Below are positions 1-8,659 of a stretch of 64,000 bases of DNA, piece by piece. This DNA comes from Chryseobacterium taeanense. GTDB lineage: Bacteria > Bacteroidota > Bacteroidia > Flavobacteriales > Weeksellaceae. The notes under the pieces were generated by a model that was not told the DNA's origin, searched no databases, and saw only the letters and a list, made by a program, of their open reading frames with translations. The stretch is taken from the NCBI RefSeq assembly GCF_900099685.1, contig NZ_FNDW01000006.1:232542-296541 (forward strand), written 5' to 3'. The translations under genes and the position numbers were made by a program. Position 1 is the first letter of the stretch, and the number at the start of each line of letters is the position of its first letter.

Positions 1-987
1 ATTCGTGAAGGGCTGGCTTTGATGAACGGAACTTCTGTGATGTCCGGGATTGGAGTTGTTAATGCGCATAAAGCGAATCAGTTAACTGATATTTCCATTA
101 AACTATCTTGTGCCATTAATGAAATTGTTCAGGCTTATGACGATCATATGTCGGAAGTATTAAATGGGACAAAACTTCACGCCGGACAGCAGAAAATTGC
201 AGAAAAAATGCGCGCTCATTTATCCGACAGTAAATTAATAAGAAAAAGAGCAGACCATTTATACACTCATTTTGAAGAGCAGGAAAAGGTTTTCAAAGAA
301 AAAGTTCAAGAATATTATTCTTTACGATGTGTTCCGCAGATCCTTGGTCCTGTTTTGGATACATTAGAATATACGGAGAAAGTACTGGAAAATGAGATTA
401 ATTCAGCGAATGATAATCCGATCATAAATGTTGAAGATCAGCATGTTTACCATGGCGGAAATTTTCACGGAGATTACATTTCCTTGGAAATGGACAAGCT
501 GAAAATTGTGGTAACAAAACTGACAATGTTGGCAGAAAGACAGCTGAATTATTTACTGAATTCTAAAATCAACGAGATTTTACCTCCTTTTGTAAATTTA
601 GGTAAATTAGGCTTTAATTTTGGAATGCAGGGCGTACAGTTTACGGCTACTTCTACGACAGCGGAAAGCCAGATGTTATCAAATCCGATGTATGTTCACA
701 GTATTTCTAATAATAATGATAATCAGGATATTGTAAGTATGGGAACGAATGCAGCAGTCATTTGCAGAAAAGTTATCGAAAATGCTTTTGAAGTGCTGAC
801 GATTGAAGCGATTACCATCGTTCAGGCGATTGAATGTCTTGGTTTTCAGGATAAAGTTTCAACGGCAACGAAGGAATTGTACGATGAAATAAGAAAAATA
901 ATTCCTGCATTTTCAGATGATATGGTAATGTATCCTTATCTGGAAGAAGTGAAGAAATATTTAAAGGCAAAATATTATGAAATCTAA
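1..987 (+). CDS. Aromatic amino acid ammonia-lyase (HAL/PAL/TAL family), 5' truncated by window edge
   Basis: The reading frame is open from base 1 and begins inside the protein, at IREGLALMNGTSVMSG, the family's conserved segment after the MIO cofactor site. About 328 C-terminal residues are visible, roughly two thirds of a 500-residue enzyme. The Ala-Ser-Gly that forms the MIO group lies outside the window. Family features present are ENEINSANDNPI (usually NSxTDNP) and NYLLNSKINEILPPF. The family removes ammonia from histidine, phenylalanine or tyrosine. In flexirubin loci the member is a tyrosine ammonia-lyase that makes the 4-hydroxycinnamate starter, and the fabG, ketosynthase and ACP genes just downstream support that role here. 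Substrate residues cannot be judged because the N-terminal part is missing. The gene overlaps the next one by 11 bases. Confidence 0.9.
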   Translation: MREGLALMNGTSVMSGIGVVNAHKANQLTDISIKLSCAINEIVQAYDDHMSEVLNGTKLHAGQQKIAEKMRAHLSDSKLIRKRADHLYTHFEEQEKVFKEKVQEYYSLRCVPQILGPVLDTLEYTEKVLENEINSANDNPIINVEDQHVYHGGNFHGDYISLEMDKLKIVVTKLTMLAERQLNYLLNSKINEILPPFVNLGKLGFNFGMQGVQFTATSTTAESQMLSNPMYVHSISNNNDNQDIVSMGTNAAVICRKVIENAFEVLTIEAITIVQAIECLGFQDKVSTATKELYDEIRKIIPAFSDDMVMYPYLEEVKKYLKAKYYEI

Positions 988-1759
988 ATCTTTATTTTTT
1001 CTCTTTCTTTTTTGGAATGTTATGCTTTTGTCTCAAACTAATTTAGGTGTTAGATATCAATTATTTAGCCAACAAAATAGTAATGTTGTAATAAACAATA
1101 ACATTGATTTATCTGGAATTTCCAATGAAATAGCTTCATTTAGGAATATGATAGATAAAAAAAATAAAGTTGATGGAAAAATTGAGACTTTAAAGAATAC
1201 TTTTTCTGCTATAAAACATTTTCCAGACAGAATAATTGACGGATGGCATTTAGTAAAAGCAACCAACAATTATAATATTTGTTCAGATGCAAAAGTATTA
1301 ATTCAGAATAATGAAATAAAAAAGTTTGTTGTTGGCAATTGGATTAAAAATTCATTGACTTTTGTTACTATTTCATCTATTAAAGATGCAAAAGCTGTTA
1401 TCGAAGTTGGTTTTGATGATAAGTCAGAAACGTTAGAATTGTATTTTATGTATGATTTGGAAAAACAAAATCTTGTAGAAAAACCTTTTGAATCTGCATA
1501 TATTTGTTTTTGGTCAGACTTAAAAAAAGCAGAACATATAAAAGTCTGGCTAAATAAAAAAATATTAGGTACTCTGAAAGGTGTAATTGTTTCACAAGCT
1601 AATTGTTATGATCCTTTAGCTATAACATTAGAAGTTAAACCAGGTATTTATGATTTTACAGCAGCAGGAAAAGGATCAATAGCGTGGGAAGGGGCAATAA
1701 ATGCTAAAGAGAATGAATGTTTAAGTTTACTTCTTAACAGAGAAAATCAAAAAAAATAA
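977..1759 (+). CDS. Exported protein of unknown function
   Basis: The 260-residue product starts with a clear signal peptide (MKSKSLFFLFLFWNVMLLSQ). The mature part has no motif I recognise. It contains one region of Asn/Ile-rich sequence near residues 35-50 and then a mixed alpha/beta sequence ending in a short Lys tail. The start codon lies inside the last codons of the ammonia-lyase gene, so translation could be coupled. Base composition is more AT-rich than the lyase before it or fabG after it, and no pigment-pathway role is evident, so I infer a later arrival in the cluster. The 5' end of the lyase-fabG transcript would have to run through it. Confidence 0.75.
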   Translation: MKSKSLFFLFLFWNVMLLSQTNLGVRYQLFSQQNSNVVINNNIDLSGISNEIASFRNMIDKKNKVDGKIETLKNTFSAIKHFPDRIIDGWHLVKATNNYNICSDAKVLIQNNEIKKFVVGNWIKNSLTFVTISSIKDAKAVIEVGFDDKSETLELYFMYDLEKQNLVEKPFESAYICFWSDLKKAEHIKVWLNKKILGTLKGVIVSQANCYDPLAITLEVKPGIYDFTAAGKGSIAWEGAINAKENECLSLLLNRENQKK

Positions 1760-1775
1760 AACATAATAACAACAC

Positions 1776-2507
1776 ATGAAATGTGCAATCGTCACAGGAG
1801 GCTCAAGAGGAATTGGAAGAGCTATCTGTATAAAACTGGCTGAAGAAAAAAACTATCATATCTTAATCAACTACACTTCAAACGAAGCGGCAGCTAAAGA
1901 AACGTTAGCTAAAGTTGAAGAACTGGGATCTACCGGAGAAATTTTGAAATTTGATGTAGGAAATGCCGAAGAAACCCAAAAAGTTTTAACAGAATGGCAG
2001 GAAAATAATCCTAAATCCGTTGTTGAGGTGATCGTAAATAATGCCGGAATTACAAGAGACGGATTGTTCATGTGGATGCCAAGTGAGGATTGGAACGCTG
2101 TGATTAACACCAGCTTAAATGGGTTTTTCAATGTAACCAATTTCTTCATTCAGAAGCTGTTGCGTAACAAATATGGCAGAATCATCAATATGGTTTCCGT
2201 TTCCGGAGTAAAAGGGACAGCGGGGCAGACGAATTATTCTGCGGCAAAAGGAGCTTTGGTAGGAGCCACAAAAGCTTTGGCTCAAGAAGTAGCAAAAAGA
2301 AATATTACCGTAAACGCGGTGGCACCGGGATTCATTAAAACAGATATGACGCAGGAATTTAATGAAGATGAATTAAAAGCAATGATTCCTGCCAACAGAT
2401 TTGGTGAAGCGGAAGAAGTAGCAGATCTGGTTGCATTTTTAGCGTCTAAAAAGTCATCGTACATTACAGGTGAAGTGATTAATATTAACGGAGGAATTTA
2501 TTCATAA
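1776..2507 (+). CDS. fabG: 3-oxoacyl-ACP reductase (FabG-like SDR)
   Basis: This 243-residue short-chain dehydrogenase has the Rossmann motif GGSRGIGRAI near the N-terminus, NNAG near residue 88, and the catalytic Ser and YSAAK of the SDR active site. It also has the PG and T(D)M segments typical of FabG. FabG reduces the 3-keto group of an ACP-bound chain with NADPH in the cytoplasm. Its place between the ammonia-lyase and the ketosynthase/ACP pair argues that it serves the aryl-polyene chain rather than primary fatty acid synthesis. Length and all catalytic residues are normal. The symbol denotes family membership; a second housekeeping fabG is likely elsewhere. Confidence 0.92.
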   Translation: MKCAIVTGGSRGIGRAICIKLAEEKNYHILINYTSNEAAAKETLAKVEELGSTGEILKFDVGNAEETQKVLTEWQENNPKSVVEVIVNNAGITRDGLFMWMPSEDWNAVINTSLNGFFNVTNFFIQKLLRNKYGRIINMVSVSGVKGTAGQTNYSAAKGALVGATKALAQEVAKRNITVNAVAPGFIKTDMTQEFNEDELKAMIPANRFGEAEEVADLVAFLASKKSSYITGEVININGGIYS

Positions 2508-2511
2508 AATC

Positions 2512-2564
2512 AGGTAGCAGATATAAGATAGCAGGTATTAGCTGCAACCTAAAATCTGCGACCT
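2512..2564. repeat. Imperfect inverted repeat between fabG and ketosynthase
   Basis: AGGTAGCAGAT (2512-2522) and ATCTGCGACCT (2554-2564) are complementary at 10 of 11 positions and flank a second nested AGGT/ACCT pair. The element fills almost the whole 74-base gap. It may act as a processing or attenuation hairpin, or be one copy of a dispersed intergenic repeat. The function is not shown by the sequence. Confidence 0.6.
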
Positions 2565-2581
2565 AAAACCTTGAACATTAC

Positions 2582-3802
2582 ATGGAAAATAGGGTTGTCA
2601 TTACCGGAATGGGAATTTATTCCTGCATCGGAACTTCTTTGGAAGAGGTGAAAGAATCTTTATTTCAGGGAAAATCCGGTATTTATTTAGTGGACGAAAG
2701 AAAAGAATTCGGTTTCAGATCCGGATTAACGGGTGTTGTCCCAAAGCCAGATCTCAAAAACCTTCTGAATCGCAGGCAGCGTGTAAGCATGGGTGAGGAA
2801 AGCGAGTATGCATACATTGCAACACTTGATGCTTTAAAACAGGCAAATATCGATCAGGATTTTTTAGACCAGCACGAAGTAGGAATTTTATACGGAAATG
2901 ACAGTGTTTCTCAGGCAGTGGTAGAATCCATAGACATTGCAAGAGAGAAAAAAGATACCACTTTAATGGGTTCAGGAGCAATTTTTAAATCGATGAACTC
3001 TACGGTAACGATGAATCTTTCCACCATTTTTAAATTGAGAGGGATTAATCTAACCATCAGTGCGGCGTGTGCAAGTGGTTCTCATTCTTTGGGGCTTGCT
3101 TTCATGATGATTAAAAACGGCTTTCAGGATATGATTGTTTGTGGAGGAGCACAGGAAACCAACAAATATTCTATGGCAAGTTTTGACGGATTGGGTGTTT
3201 TTTCCGTGAGAGAAGATGAGCCTACAAAAGCTTCAAGACCTTTCGATTCCGGAAGAGATGGGCTGATTCCAAGTGGTGGAGCAGCAAGCTTAATCGTTGA
3301 AAGCTTAGAATCGGCGCAGAAAAGAGGCGCTAATATCATTGCAGAGATCGTTGGTTATGGCTTTTCTTCAAACGGCGGACATATTTCAACTCCGAATGTA
3401 GACGGTCCGGCTTTGGCAATGGACAGAGCTTTGAAGCAGTCGAGTTTAACGGCAAAAGATATTGATTATATTAATGCGCATGCGACTTCTACACCAATCG
3501 GCGATGCGAATGAAGCTAAAGCGATTTACGAAATTTTCGGAGGAGAAGTTCCTGTAAGTTCTACAAAGTCAATGACCGGTCATGAATGCTGGATGGCAGG
3601 AGCCAGTGAAGTTATTTATTCTATTCTGATGATGCAGAACGATTTTATCGCACCGAATATTAATCTGGAAAATCCTGATGATGAAGCAAAAAAGATAAAT
3701 TTGATCGCTGAAACAAAAAGTCAAAAAATTGATGTATTTTTGTCGAATTCTTTCGGATTTGGGGGAACCAATTCCGCATTAATCGTTAAAAAATTTAATT
3801 AA
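2582..3802 (+). CDS. Beta-ketoacyl-ACP synthase (FabF/KAS II type) of the flexirubin locus
   Basis: This 406-residue elongating ketosynthase has an intact Cys-His-His triad: Cys163 in SAACASGSHSL, His300 in NAHATSTP and His334 in MTGHECWMAG. It ends with the usual NSFGFGGTNSALIV segment. The enzyme condenses malonyl-ACP with an acyl chain in the cytoplasm. It is one of three active ketosynthases in the locus and lies 4 bases before an ACP gene, its probable partner. Aryl-polyene and flexirubin loci use several such enzymes for repeated condensation, and which one extends the polyene cannot be decided from sequence. Confidence 0.93.
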   Translation: MENRVVITGMGIYSCIGTSLEEVKESLFQGKSGIYLVDERKEFGFRSGLTGVVPKPDLKNLLNRRQRVSMGEESEYAYIATLDALKQANIDQDFLDQHEVGILYGNDSVSQAVVESIDIAREKKDTTLMGSGAIFKSMNSTVTMNLSTIFKLRGINLTISAACASGSHSLGLAFMMIKNGFQDMIVCGGAQETNKYSMASFDGLGVFSVREDEPTKASRPFDSGRDGLIPSGGAASLIVESLESAQKRGANIIAEIVGYGFSSNGGHISTPNVDGPALAMDRALKQSSLTAKDIDYINAHATSTPIGDANEAKAIYEIFGGEVPVSSTKSMTGHECWMAGASEVIYSILMMQNDFIAPNINLENPDDEAKKINLIAETKSQKIDVFLSNSFGFGGTNSALIVKKFN

Positions 3803-3806
3803 AAAC

Positions 3807-4061
3807 ATGGAAAGGGAAAAAATTGTTGCGATCGTCAACGACTTTTTAGTCAATGAATTCGAGGTAGATGGCGATGAGATCAGCAATGATGCAAACTTTA
3901 AAAAAACATTAGGCTTAGACAGCTTAGATTATATTGATCTTGTGGTAGTAATAGAGTCTAATTTCGGAGTGAAATTGGGCGAAGCTGATTTCAAAAACAT
4001 CGTGACTTTTGATGATTTCTATTCAACTATCGAGAACAAAATTGCCGGGAAAAACGTATAA
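3807..4061 (+). CDS. Acyl carrier protein
   Basis: This 84-residue acidic protein carries the phosphopantetheine attachment motif LGLDSLDYIDL, with Ser39 as the attachment site. It follows the ketosynthase by 4 bases, so they are almost certainly co-transcribed. It would hold the growing aryl-polyene chain during FabG, dehydratase and ketosynthase steps. A second, different ACP is encoded at 23901-24158, so the locus has separate carriers, perhaps one for the polyene and one for the alkylresorcinol branch. Confidence 0.93.
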   Translation: MEREKIVAIVNDFLVNEFEVDGDEISNDANFKKTLGLDSLDYIDLVVVIESNFGVKLGEADFKNIVTFDDFYSTIENKIAGKNV

Positions 4062-4090
4062 TTATTGATATAAACTCGATAAAACGCGGT

Positions 4091-4168
4091 CTTTGCTTAG
4101 TAAAACGCCATTGCGAACTTAAAAATATCTAGCAGTTAAAAAATCCTTGCGCCGTTTGCGTTAAGAAC
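4091..4168. repeat. Dispersed intergenic repeat, family B, copy 1
   Basis: The stretch starting CTTTGCTTAGTAAAACGCCA and ending in a GCCGTTTGCGTTAAG segment matches 21474-21552 closely, including ACGCCATTGCGAAC and the AATC(C/T)TTGCG block. Both copies lie between genes. It occupies most of the 115-base gap between the ACP and acyltransferase genes. Confidence 0.7.
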
Positions 4169-4176
4169 AAAAAAAT

Positions 4177-5061
4177 ATGAACAAGTGGAAAGGTAAATCT
4201 AAAGGGACGATTCTGGGCTACAGAATATTCGTCTGGTGTATTAGAAATATCGGGATCCGTAGTTCATATGTTGTACTTTATTTTGTAGCGGCTTATTATT
4301 TCATTTTTGAAAAAAAAAGCAATCAATATATTTCTTATTATTTCAGGAAACGACTGAACTACAACTTCTGGAAAGCAAAAGCTTCTGTTTTTAAAAGTTA
4401 TTTTACTTTCGGAAAAGTTCTGATCGATAAAACCGCAATCTCAGCAGGCTTAAGAGAAAAATACACTTATGAATTCGACGGCATTGAAAATCTCAGGAAT
4501 CTTTTAGCAGAAAAAAAAGGCGGAGTACTTATCAGTGCACATATCGGGAACTTTGAGATCGCAGAACATTTTTTTGCAGATATTGATTTTGATTGTCAGA
4601 TCAATTTAGTAACAACAGATCAGGAAGTTACGGTTATTAAAGAATATTTGGAAAGTGTTTCTGTAAAGGCAAGCAGCATTAAATTTATCTACGTAAAAGA
4701 TGATATGTCACATATCTTCGAAATTAATGAAGCCTTGTCAAAAAATGAGCTCATATGTTTCACTGGTGACCGTTATTTTGAAGGATCTAAATTTTTAGAA
4801 GGAAATTTATTGGGGAAAACTGCAAAATTTCCGGCCGGCCCGTTTCTTATTGCTTCAAGATTGAGCGTTCCTGTGGTATATGTATATGTGATGAAAGAGA
4901 AAAATCTGCATTATCATTTGTATGCAAGAGTCGCACAAAATGTTAAAAAGCGCGATGCACAGGGGCTTTTAAATTCTTACACTGAAAATCTGGAATCCAT
5001 GATAAAAAAATATCCGCTCCAATGGTTCAATTATTTTGATTTTTGGGATGATATTGATTAA
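4177..5061 (+). CDS. LpxL/HtrB-like lysophospholipid acyltransferase
   Basis: The 294-residue product has an N-terminal membrane anchor near residues 25-45 and the acyltransferase block HIGNFEIAE, which supplies the HxxxxE catalytic pair of the lauroyl/myristoyl acyltransferase family. The segment FTGDRYFEGSKF and the later FPAGPFLIASRL match the substrate-binding blocks of that family. Family members move an acyl chain from ACP onto a lipid at the inner face of the cytoplasmic membrane. In aryl-polyene type loci a member of this family is thought to attach the polyene acid to its lipid or resorcinol acceptor. The direct neighbours (ACP before, FAD oxidoreductase after) support that, though the acceptor is an inference. 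Confidence 0.85.
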   Translation: MNKWKGKSKGTILGYRIFVWCIRNIGIRSSYVVLYFVAAYYFIFEKKSNQYISYYFRKRLNYNFWKAKASVFKSYFTFGKVLIDKTAISAGLREKYTYEFDGIENLRNLLAEKKGGVLISAHIGNFEIAEHFFADIDFDCQINLVTTDQEVTVIKEYLESVSVKASSIKFIYVKDDMSHIFEINEALSKNELICFTGDRYFEGSKFLEGNLLGKTAKFPAGPFLIASRLSVPVVYVYVMKEKNLHYHLYARVAQNVKKRDAQGLLNSYTENLESMIKKYPLQWFNYFDFWDDID

Positions 5062-5140
5062 TTTTCCTACTTTTACTTTCATAAAAAGCTAATATTTTGC
5101 GTTAAAAATTATTGCTAAATTTCTTAGTAATTATTCCTCC

Positions 5141-6673
5141 TTGAAAAAAGAATTCGACATACTTGTAATTGGCAGCGGATTAGGCGGTCTTGTTTCGGCT
5201 CTTATTTTGGCGAAAGAAGGCCTTAAAGTTTGTGTCCTGGAAAAGAATAACCAATACGGAGGAAATCTGCAGACTTTTTCCAGAGATAAGCTTATTTTCG
5301 ATACCGGTGTTCATTATCTGGGAGGTCTTTCAGAAGGGCAAAATCTACATCAGTTTTTTTCTTATCTGGATATCATGGATAAGCTTCATCTACAGAAAAT
5401 GGATGAAGACGGATATGATAAAATTACTTTCGGAAATGATAATATCGAATATCCTCACGCGCAAGGTTATGAAAATTTTGTAAAGCAATTATCTGTATAT
5501 TTCCCCGAGGAAAAGGAAAATCTGGAGAATTACTGTGAAGAAATTCAGAGAGTTTGCAGTCAGTTTCCGAGGTATAATGTTGTCGGAAAAGATTATTATA
5601 ACGAAGAAATTCTCCATTTAAATACCAAAAGATTTATTGAGTCGATTACCCAGAACGAAAAATTGCAGGCGGTATTATTAGGTTCCAATTTTTTATATGC
5701 CGGTGATTCGGAAAATGTGCCTTTTTACGTTCATGCTCTGACCTTAAATTCTTACATTCAAAGTGCCTACAAATGCATAAATGGCGGAAGTCAGATCTCA
5801 AAATTACTCATTCGAAAACTGCGTGAGCACGGTGCTGAAGTTCACAAACATGCTGAAGTTTCAGAGTTTATTTTTAATGAAAACGATGTATTAACGGGTG
5901 TAAGGACAAAAGCAGGGAAAGAATATTTTGCAGGAAAGTTTATTTCCAATATAGAAATTCGTTCAGCAATAAAATTGATTGGTGAAAATCGTTTAAAGAA
6001 ATCATTTTTAAACCGGATACTAAGCTGGGAACCGGGGCCTTCATGTTTTAGTGTGTATTTTGTTCTGAAGCCTAAGACGATTCGTAATTTCAATTACAAT
6101 ATTTATCATTTTTCTTCTGAGGATAAAGTCTGGAATGCTTATCGTTATGATAAAAATAAATGGCCACAAACGTATATGTTATCCTCCACACCGTCGAAGC
6201 ATGATACCGAATTTGCAGAAAGTCTTACGGCTATTTCTTATATGGATTTTGAAGAAGTAAAAGAATGGGAGAGCACATTTAATACGATTACAGACGAACA
6301 GGAAAGGGGAGAATTATATGATCTTTTTAAATCCGAGAAAGCAGAAAAAATGATTGCTGCTTTGGAAAAGAAAATTCCTGAATTAAGACATTGTATTAAA
6401 AACATTTATACATCTTCACCGCTCTCGTACCGCGATTACATCGGAAGTTTCAACGGCAATATGTATGGATATTGTAAAAGCTCAGAAAATCCTTTGAAAA
6501 CCATGGTTTCACCAAGAACTAAGATTGATAATCTTTTTCTCACAGGGCAATCTGTAAATATGCATGGAATTTTGGGTTGTACGATCGGTGCATTTAATAC
6601 TTGTGCGGAAGTTTTGGGGAAAGAGTTGATTGATAAAAGATTAACACAATTTATTAACAAAAATAAAAAGTGA
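5141..6673 (+). CDS. CrtI-like FAD-dependent oxidoreductase (phytoene desaturase superfamily)
   Basis: This 510-residue protein opens with the dinucleotide-binding motif VIGSGLGGLVSA followed by VLEKN and YGGNLQTF, and closes with LFLTGQSVNMHGILGCTIGA, the C-terminal FAD signature of carotenoid desaturases and isomerases. The start is TTG at 5141; no ATG lies nearer and the FAD motif begins six residues later. Relatives desaturate or isomerise polyenes. In flexirubin loci this gene is constant and probably oxidises the chain or the ring, but its reaction is not established. The next gene starts within its stop codon region. Confidence 0.87.
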   Translation: MKKEFDILVIGSGLGGLVSALILAKEGLKVCVLEKNNQYGGNLQTFSRDKLIFDTGVHYLGGLSEGQNLHQFFSYLDIMDKLHLQKMDEDGYDKITFGNDNIEYPHAQGYENFVKQLSVYFPEEKENLENYCEEIQRVCSQFPRYNVVGKDYYNEEILHLNTKRFIESITQNEKLQAVLLGSNFLYAGDSENVPFYVHALTLNSYIQSAYKCINGGSQISKLLIRKLREHGAEVHKHAEVSEFIFNENDVLTGVRTKAGKEYFAGKFISNIEIRSAIKLIGENRLKKSFLNRILSWEPGPSCFSVYFVLKPKTIRNFNYNIYHFSSEDKVWNAYRYDKNKWPQTYMLSSTPSKHDTEFAESLTAISYMDFEEVKEWESTFNTITDEQERGELYDLFKSEKAEKMIAALEKKIPELRHCIKNIYTSSPLSYRDYIGSFNGNMYGYCKSSENPLKTMVSPRTKIDNLFLTGQSVNMHGILGCTIGAFNTCAEVLGKELIDKRLTQFINKNKK

Positions 6674-6699
6674 AAAATAAAAATTTGTTGAGCGGTATT

Positions 6700-6772
6700 T
6701 TTCAGAATGAAGCGAAACGTAATGAAGAATCTAAATTAAAAATGGATTGCTTCTTTCGTCGTAATGTCAGAT
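6700..6772. repeat. Degenerate copy of dispersed repeat family A overlapping a gene start
   Basis: The segment contains AGAATGAA, then GAAGAATCTA, then GGATTGCTTC and CGTAATGTC in the same order and spacing as the repeat at 21374-21460 read on its minus strand. Here it supplies the start codon and about ten N-terminal codons of the following lipoprotein gene. Confidence 0.5.
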
Positions 6773-8430
6773 GTTTCATTTTTTTATTTCTCAGCATCAA
6801 CCTTATCCTTAACCTTATCTCCTGCGGTGTAAGAAAATCCATAAAACACATTCCAGATGTAAAACAATATTCCCTTAAAATTCCGGAAGTTCATACAATC
6901 AACGATTCAACCTTTAGCTTTAATCAAAATTATTTAACGAAAAATAAGCAGCAGCTTTGGGAATTATACATTAAAGGAAATCCTTTACAGTTGGGGTATA
7001 ACAACGGTGCTTTAACGCAAAATTTGATGCAGAAACAGGAAGAAATTTTCTTTTCAAAAGTGGAAGGTTTTGTTCCGTCGAAGTTTAAACAAAATTTATT
7101 GAGAGGTTTTCTGAAATGGTATAACCGGAAAATGTATCTGAATGTAAGGGAAGATTATCAGGCAGAATTGTATGGTTTATCTCAATATTCATCGGATAAA
7201 TATAATTTTATTTCTCCAAAATTCCTGAGAAGTATGTATCTGCATGGCGCTCACGATATCGGCCATGCAATGCAGGATCTGATGATGGTAGGCTGCACCT
7301 CTCTTGCGGTCTGGAACGAAAATACAGAAGACGGAGATTTGCTGATCGGCAGAAATTTTGACTTCTATGTAGGTGATGATTTTGCCAAAAATAAACTGAT
7401 CGAGTTCGTAGAATCCGAAGATGGAATTCCTTATATGTCTGTTGCCTGGCCGGGAATGATTGGCGTGGTTTCAGGAATGAATAAAGAAGGAATTACCGTA
7501 ACTATCAATGCCGGAAAATCTAAAATTCCGTTAACGGCTAAAACACCGATTTCTTTGGTTACAAGAGAAATTTTACAATATGCTACAACTATTGATGAAG
7601 CAATTGCGATTGCAAAAAAACGAAAAGTTTTTGTTTCAGAATCTATTTTGGTAGGAAGTGCAAATGATAAAAATGCCGTGATTATTGAGGTTTCACCAGA
7701 TAATTTTGGAGTATTTAAGGTTGAAAATACAAGCCGTGTCTTCTGTACCAATCATTTCCAGTCGGATGCTTACAAAAATGATAAAAGAAATCAGAAGCAT
7801 ATTCTGGAAAGCCATTCCGAATACCGTTACGAAAAACTACAGGAACTTTTACAGGAAAATAAAAAGCTCAATCCTGAAAAAATGGCTGCTGTTTTAAGAG
7901 ATAAGTCAGGGCTGAAAGGTGAAAAAATCGGATATGGCAACGAAAAAGCACTTAATCAGTTACTCGCACATCATGCAATCATCTTTTCGCCTCAGAAAAA
8001 GCTTGTGTGGGTTTCTGCAAATCCTTATCAGTTGGGAGAATTTGTATGTTATGATTTGAATGAAATTTTTTCCGATCAAAGACTGAAAAATGGAAAGTTT
8101 TCAAAATCTGAATTAAATATTCCAAAAGATCCTTTTTTAGATTCTGAAGAATTTAAAAATTATGAACAGTTCAAAAGAATGAGTTCAGAAGTAAATAATG
8201 CGATTGATGGAGAAATTGCTATGAGAAACGATTCTATTTCCTATTATCAATCGCTGAACCCGGATTTTTGGCTGGTTTATTATCAGGCAGGAAAATATTA
8301 TTTTAACAAAAAAGAATACTCTAAAGCGAAAGTTGAATTCGAAAAAGCTCTGACAAAAGAAATCACAACAGTTCCCGACAAAAAAAATGTGGAAAAATAT
8401 TTACATAAAACACTTAAGAGATTGAAATAA
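6742..8430 (+). CDS. C45-type Ntn hydrolase / acyltransferase lipoprotein with C-terminal TPR-like segment
   Basis: I chose the ATG at 6742 because it gives a compact lipoprotein signal (MDCFFRRNVRCFIFLF, lipobox ISC). A GTG at 6670 that overlaps the previous stop would add 24 residues ahead of it. The 562-residue product has the C45 block MMVGCTSLAVWN, then NTEDGDLLIGRNFDF. The Cys in VGC is the expected N-terminal nucleophile of penicillin V acylase / acyl-CoA:6-APA acyltransferase relatives. The C-terminus (NPDFWLVYYQAGKYYF and onwards) looks like one TPR. The mature protein would sit on the periplasmic side and may cleave or form an amide or ester of the pigment. It is the last gene of the plus-strand pigment arm. 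Confidence 0.82.
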   Translation: MDCFFRRNVRCFIFLFLSINLILNLISCGVRKSIKHIPDVKQYSLKIPEVHTINDSTFSFNQNYLTKNKQQLWELYIKGNPLQLGYNNGALTQNLMQKQEEIFFSKVEGFVPSKFKQNLLRGFLKWYNRKMYLNVREDYQAELYGLSQYSSDKYNFISPKFLRSMYLHGAHDIGHAMQDLMMVGCTSLAVWNENTEDGDLLIGRNFDFYVGDDFAKNKLIEFVESEDGIPYMSVAWPGMIGVVSGMNKEGITVTINAGKSKIPLTAKTPISLVTREILQYATTIDEAIAIAKKRKVFVSESILVGSANDKNAVIIEVSPDNFGVFKVENTSRVFCTNHFQSDAYKNDKRNQKHILESHSEYRYEKLQELLQENKKLNPEKMAAVLRDKSGLKGEKIGYGNEKALNQLLAHHAIIFSPQKKLVWVSANPYQLGEFVCYDLNEIFSDQRLKNGKFSKSELNIPKDPFLDSEEFKNYEQFKRMSSEVNNAIDGEIAMRNDSISYYQSLNPDFWLVYYQAGKYYFNKKEYSKAKVEFEKALTKEITTVPDKKNVEKYLHKTLKRLK

Positions 8431-8606
8431 TTCACTTTAGGTATCTGTTGAATTTTTTAATTATAGCATATAACTAATGTGTTGGTGAATGTTTCGTTGA
8501 TTTTTATTTTCTTTACTTTTTTATTTGATGGTTTGAATAGAATTTCATAAATAAGCTTTTAATTTTGTTTTATTTTAATAAAATCGCATTTTTTATTAAT
8601 AAAAAT

Positions 8607-8638
8607 TTGTTTTTATTTAAATTTATTATTTATATTCG
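8607..8638 (+). promoter_or_regulatory. Candidate Bacteroidota promoter for the cytochrome gene
   Basis: A TTG at 8607-8609 and TATATTCG at 8631-8638 are separated by 21 bases, close to the TTTG/TAnnTTTG pattern with one mismatch. The start codon follows 21 bases later. It lies in a 229-base AT-rich gap that otherwise shows nothing. Confidence 0.4.
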
Positions 8639-8659
8639 TTTTTTATAAATCGTTAATGA

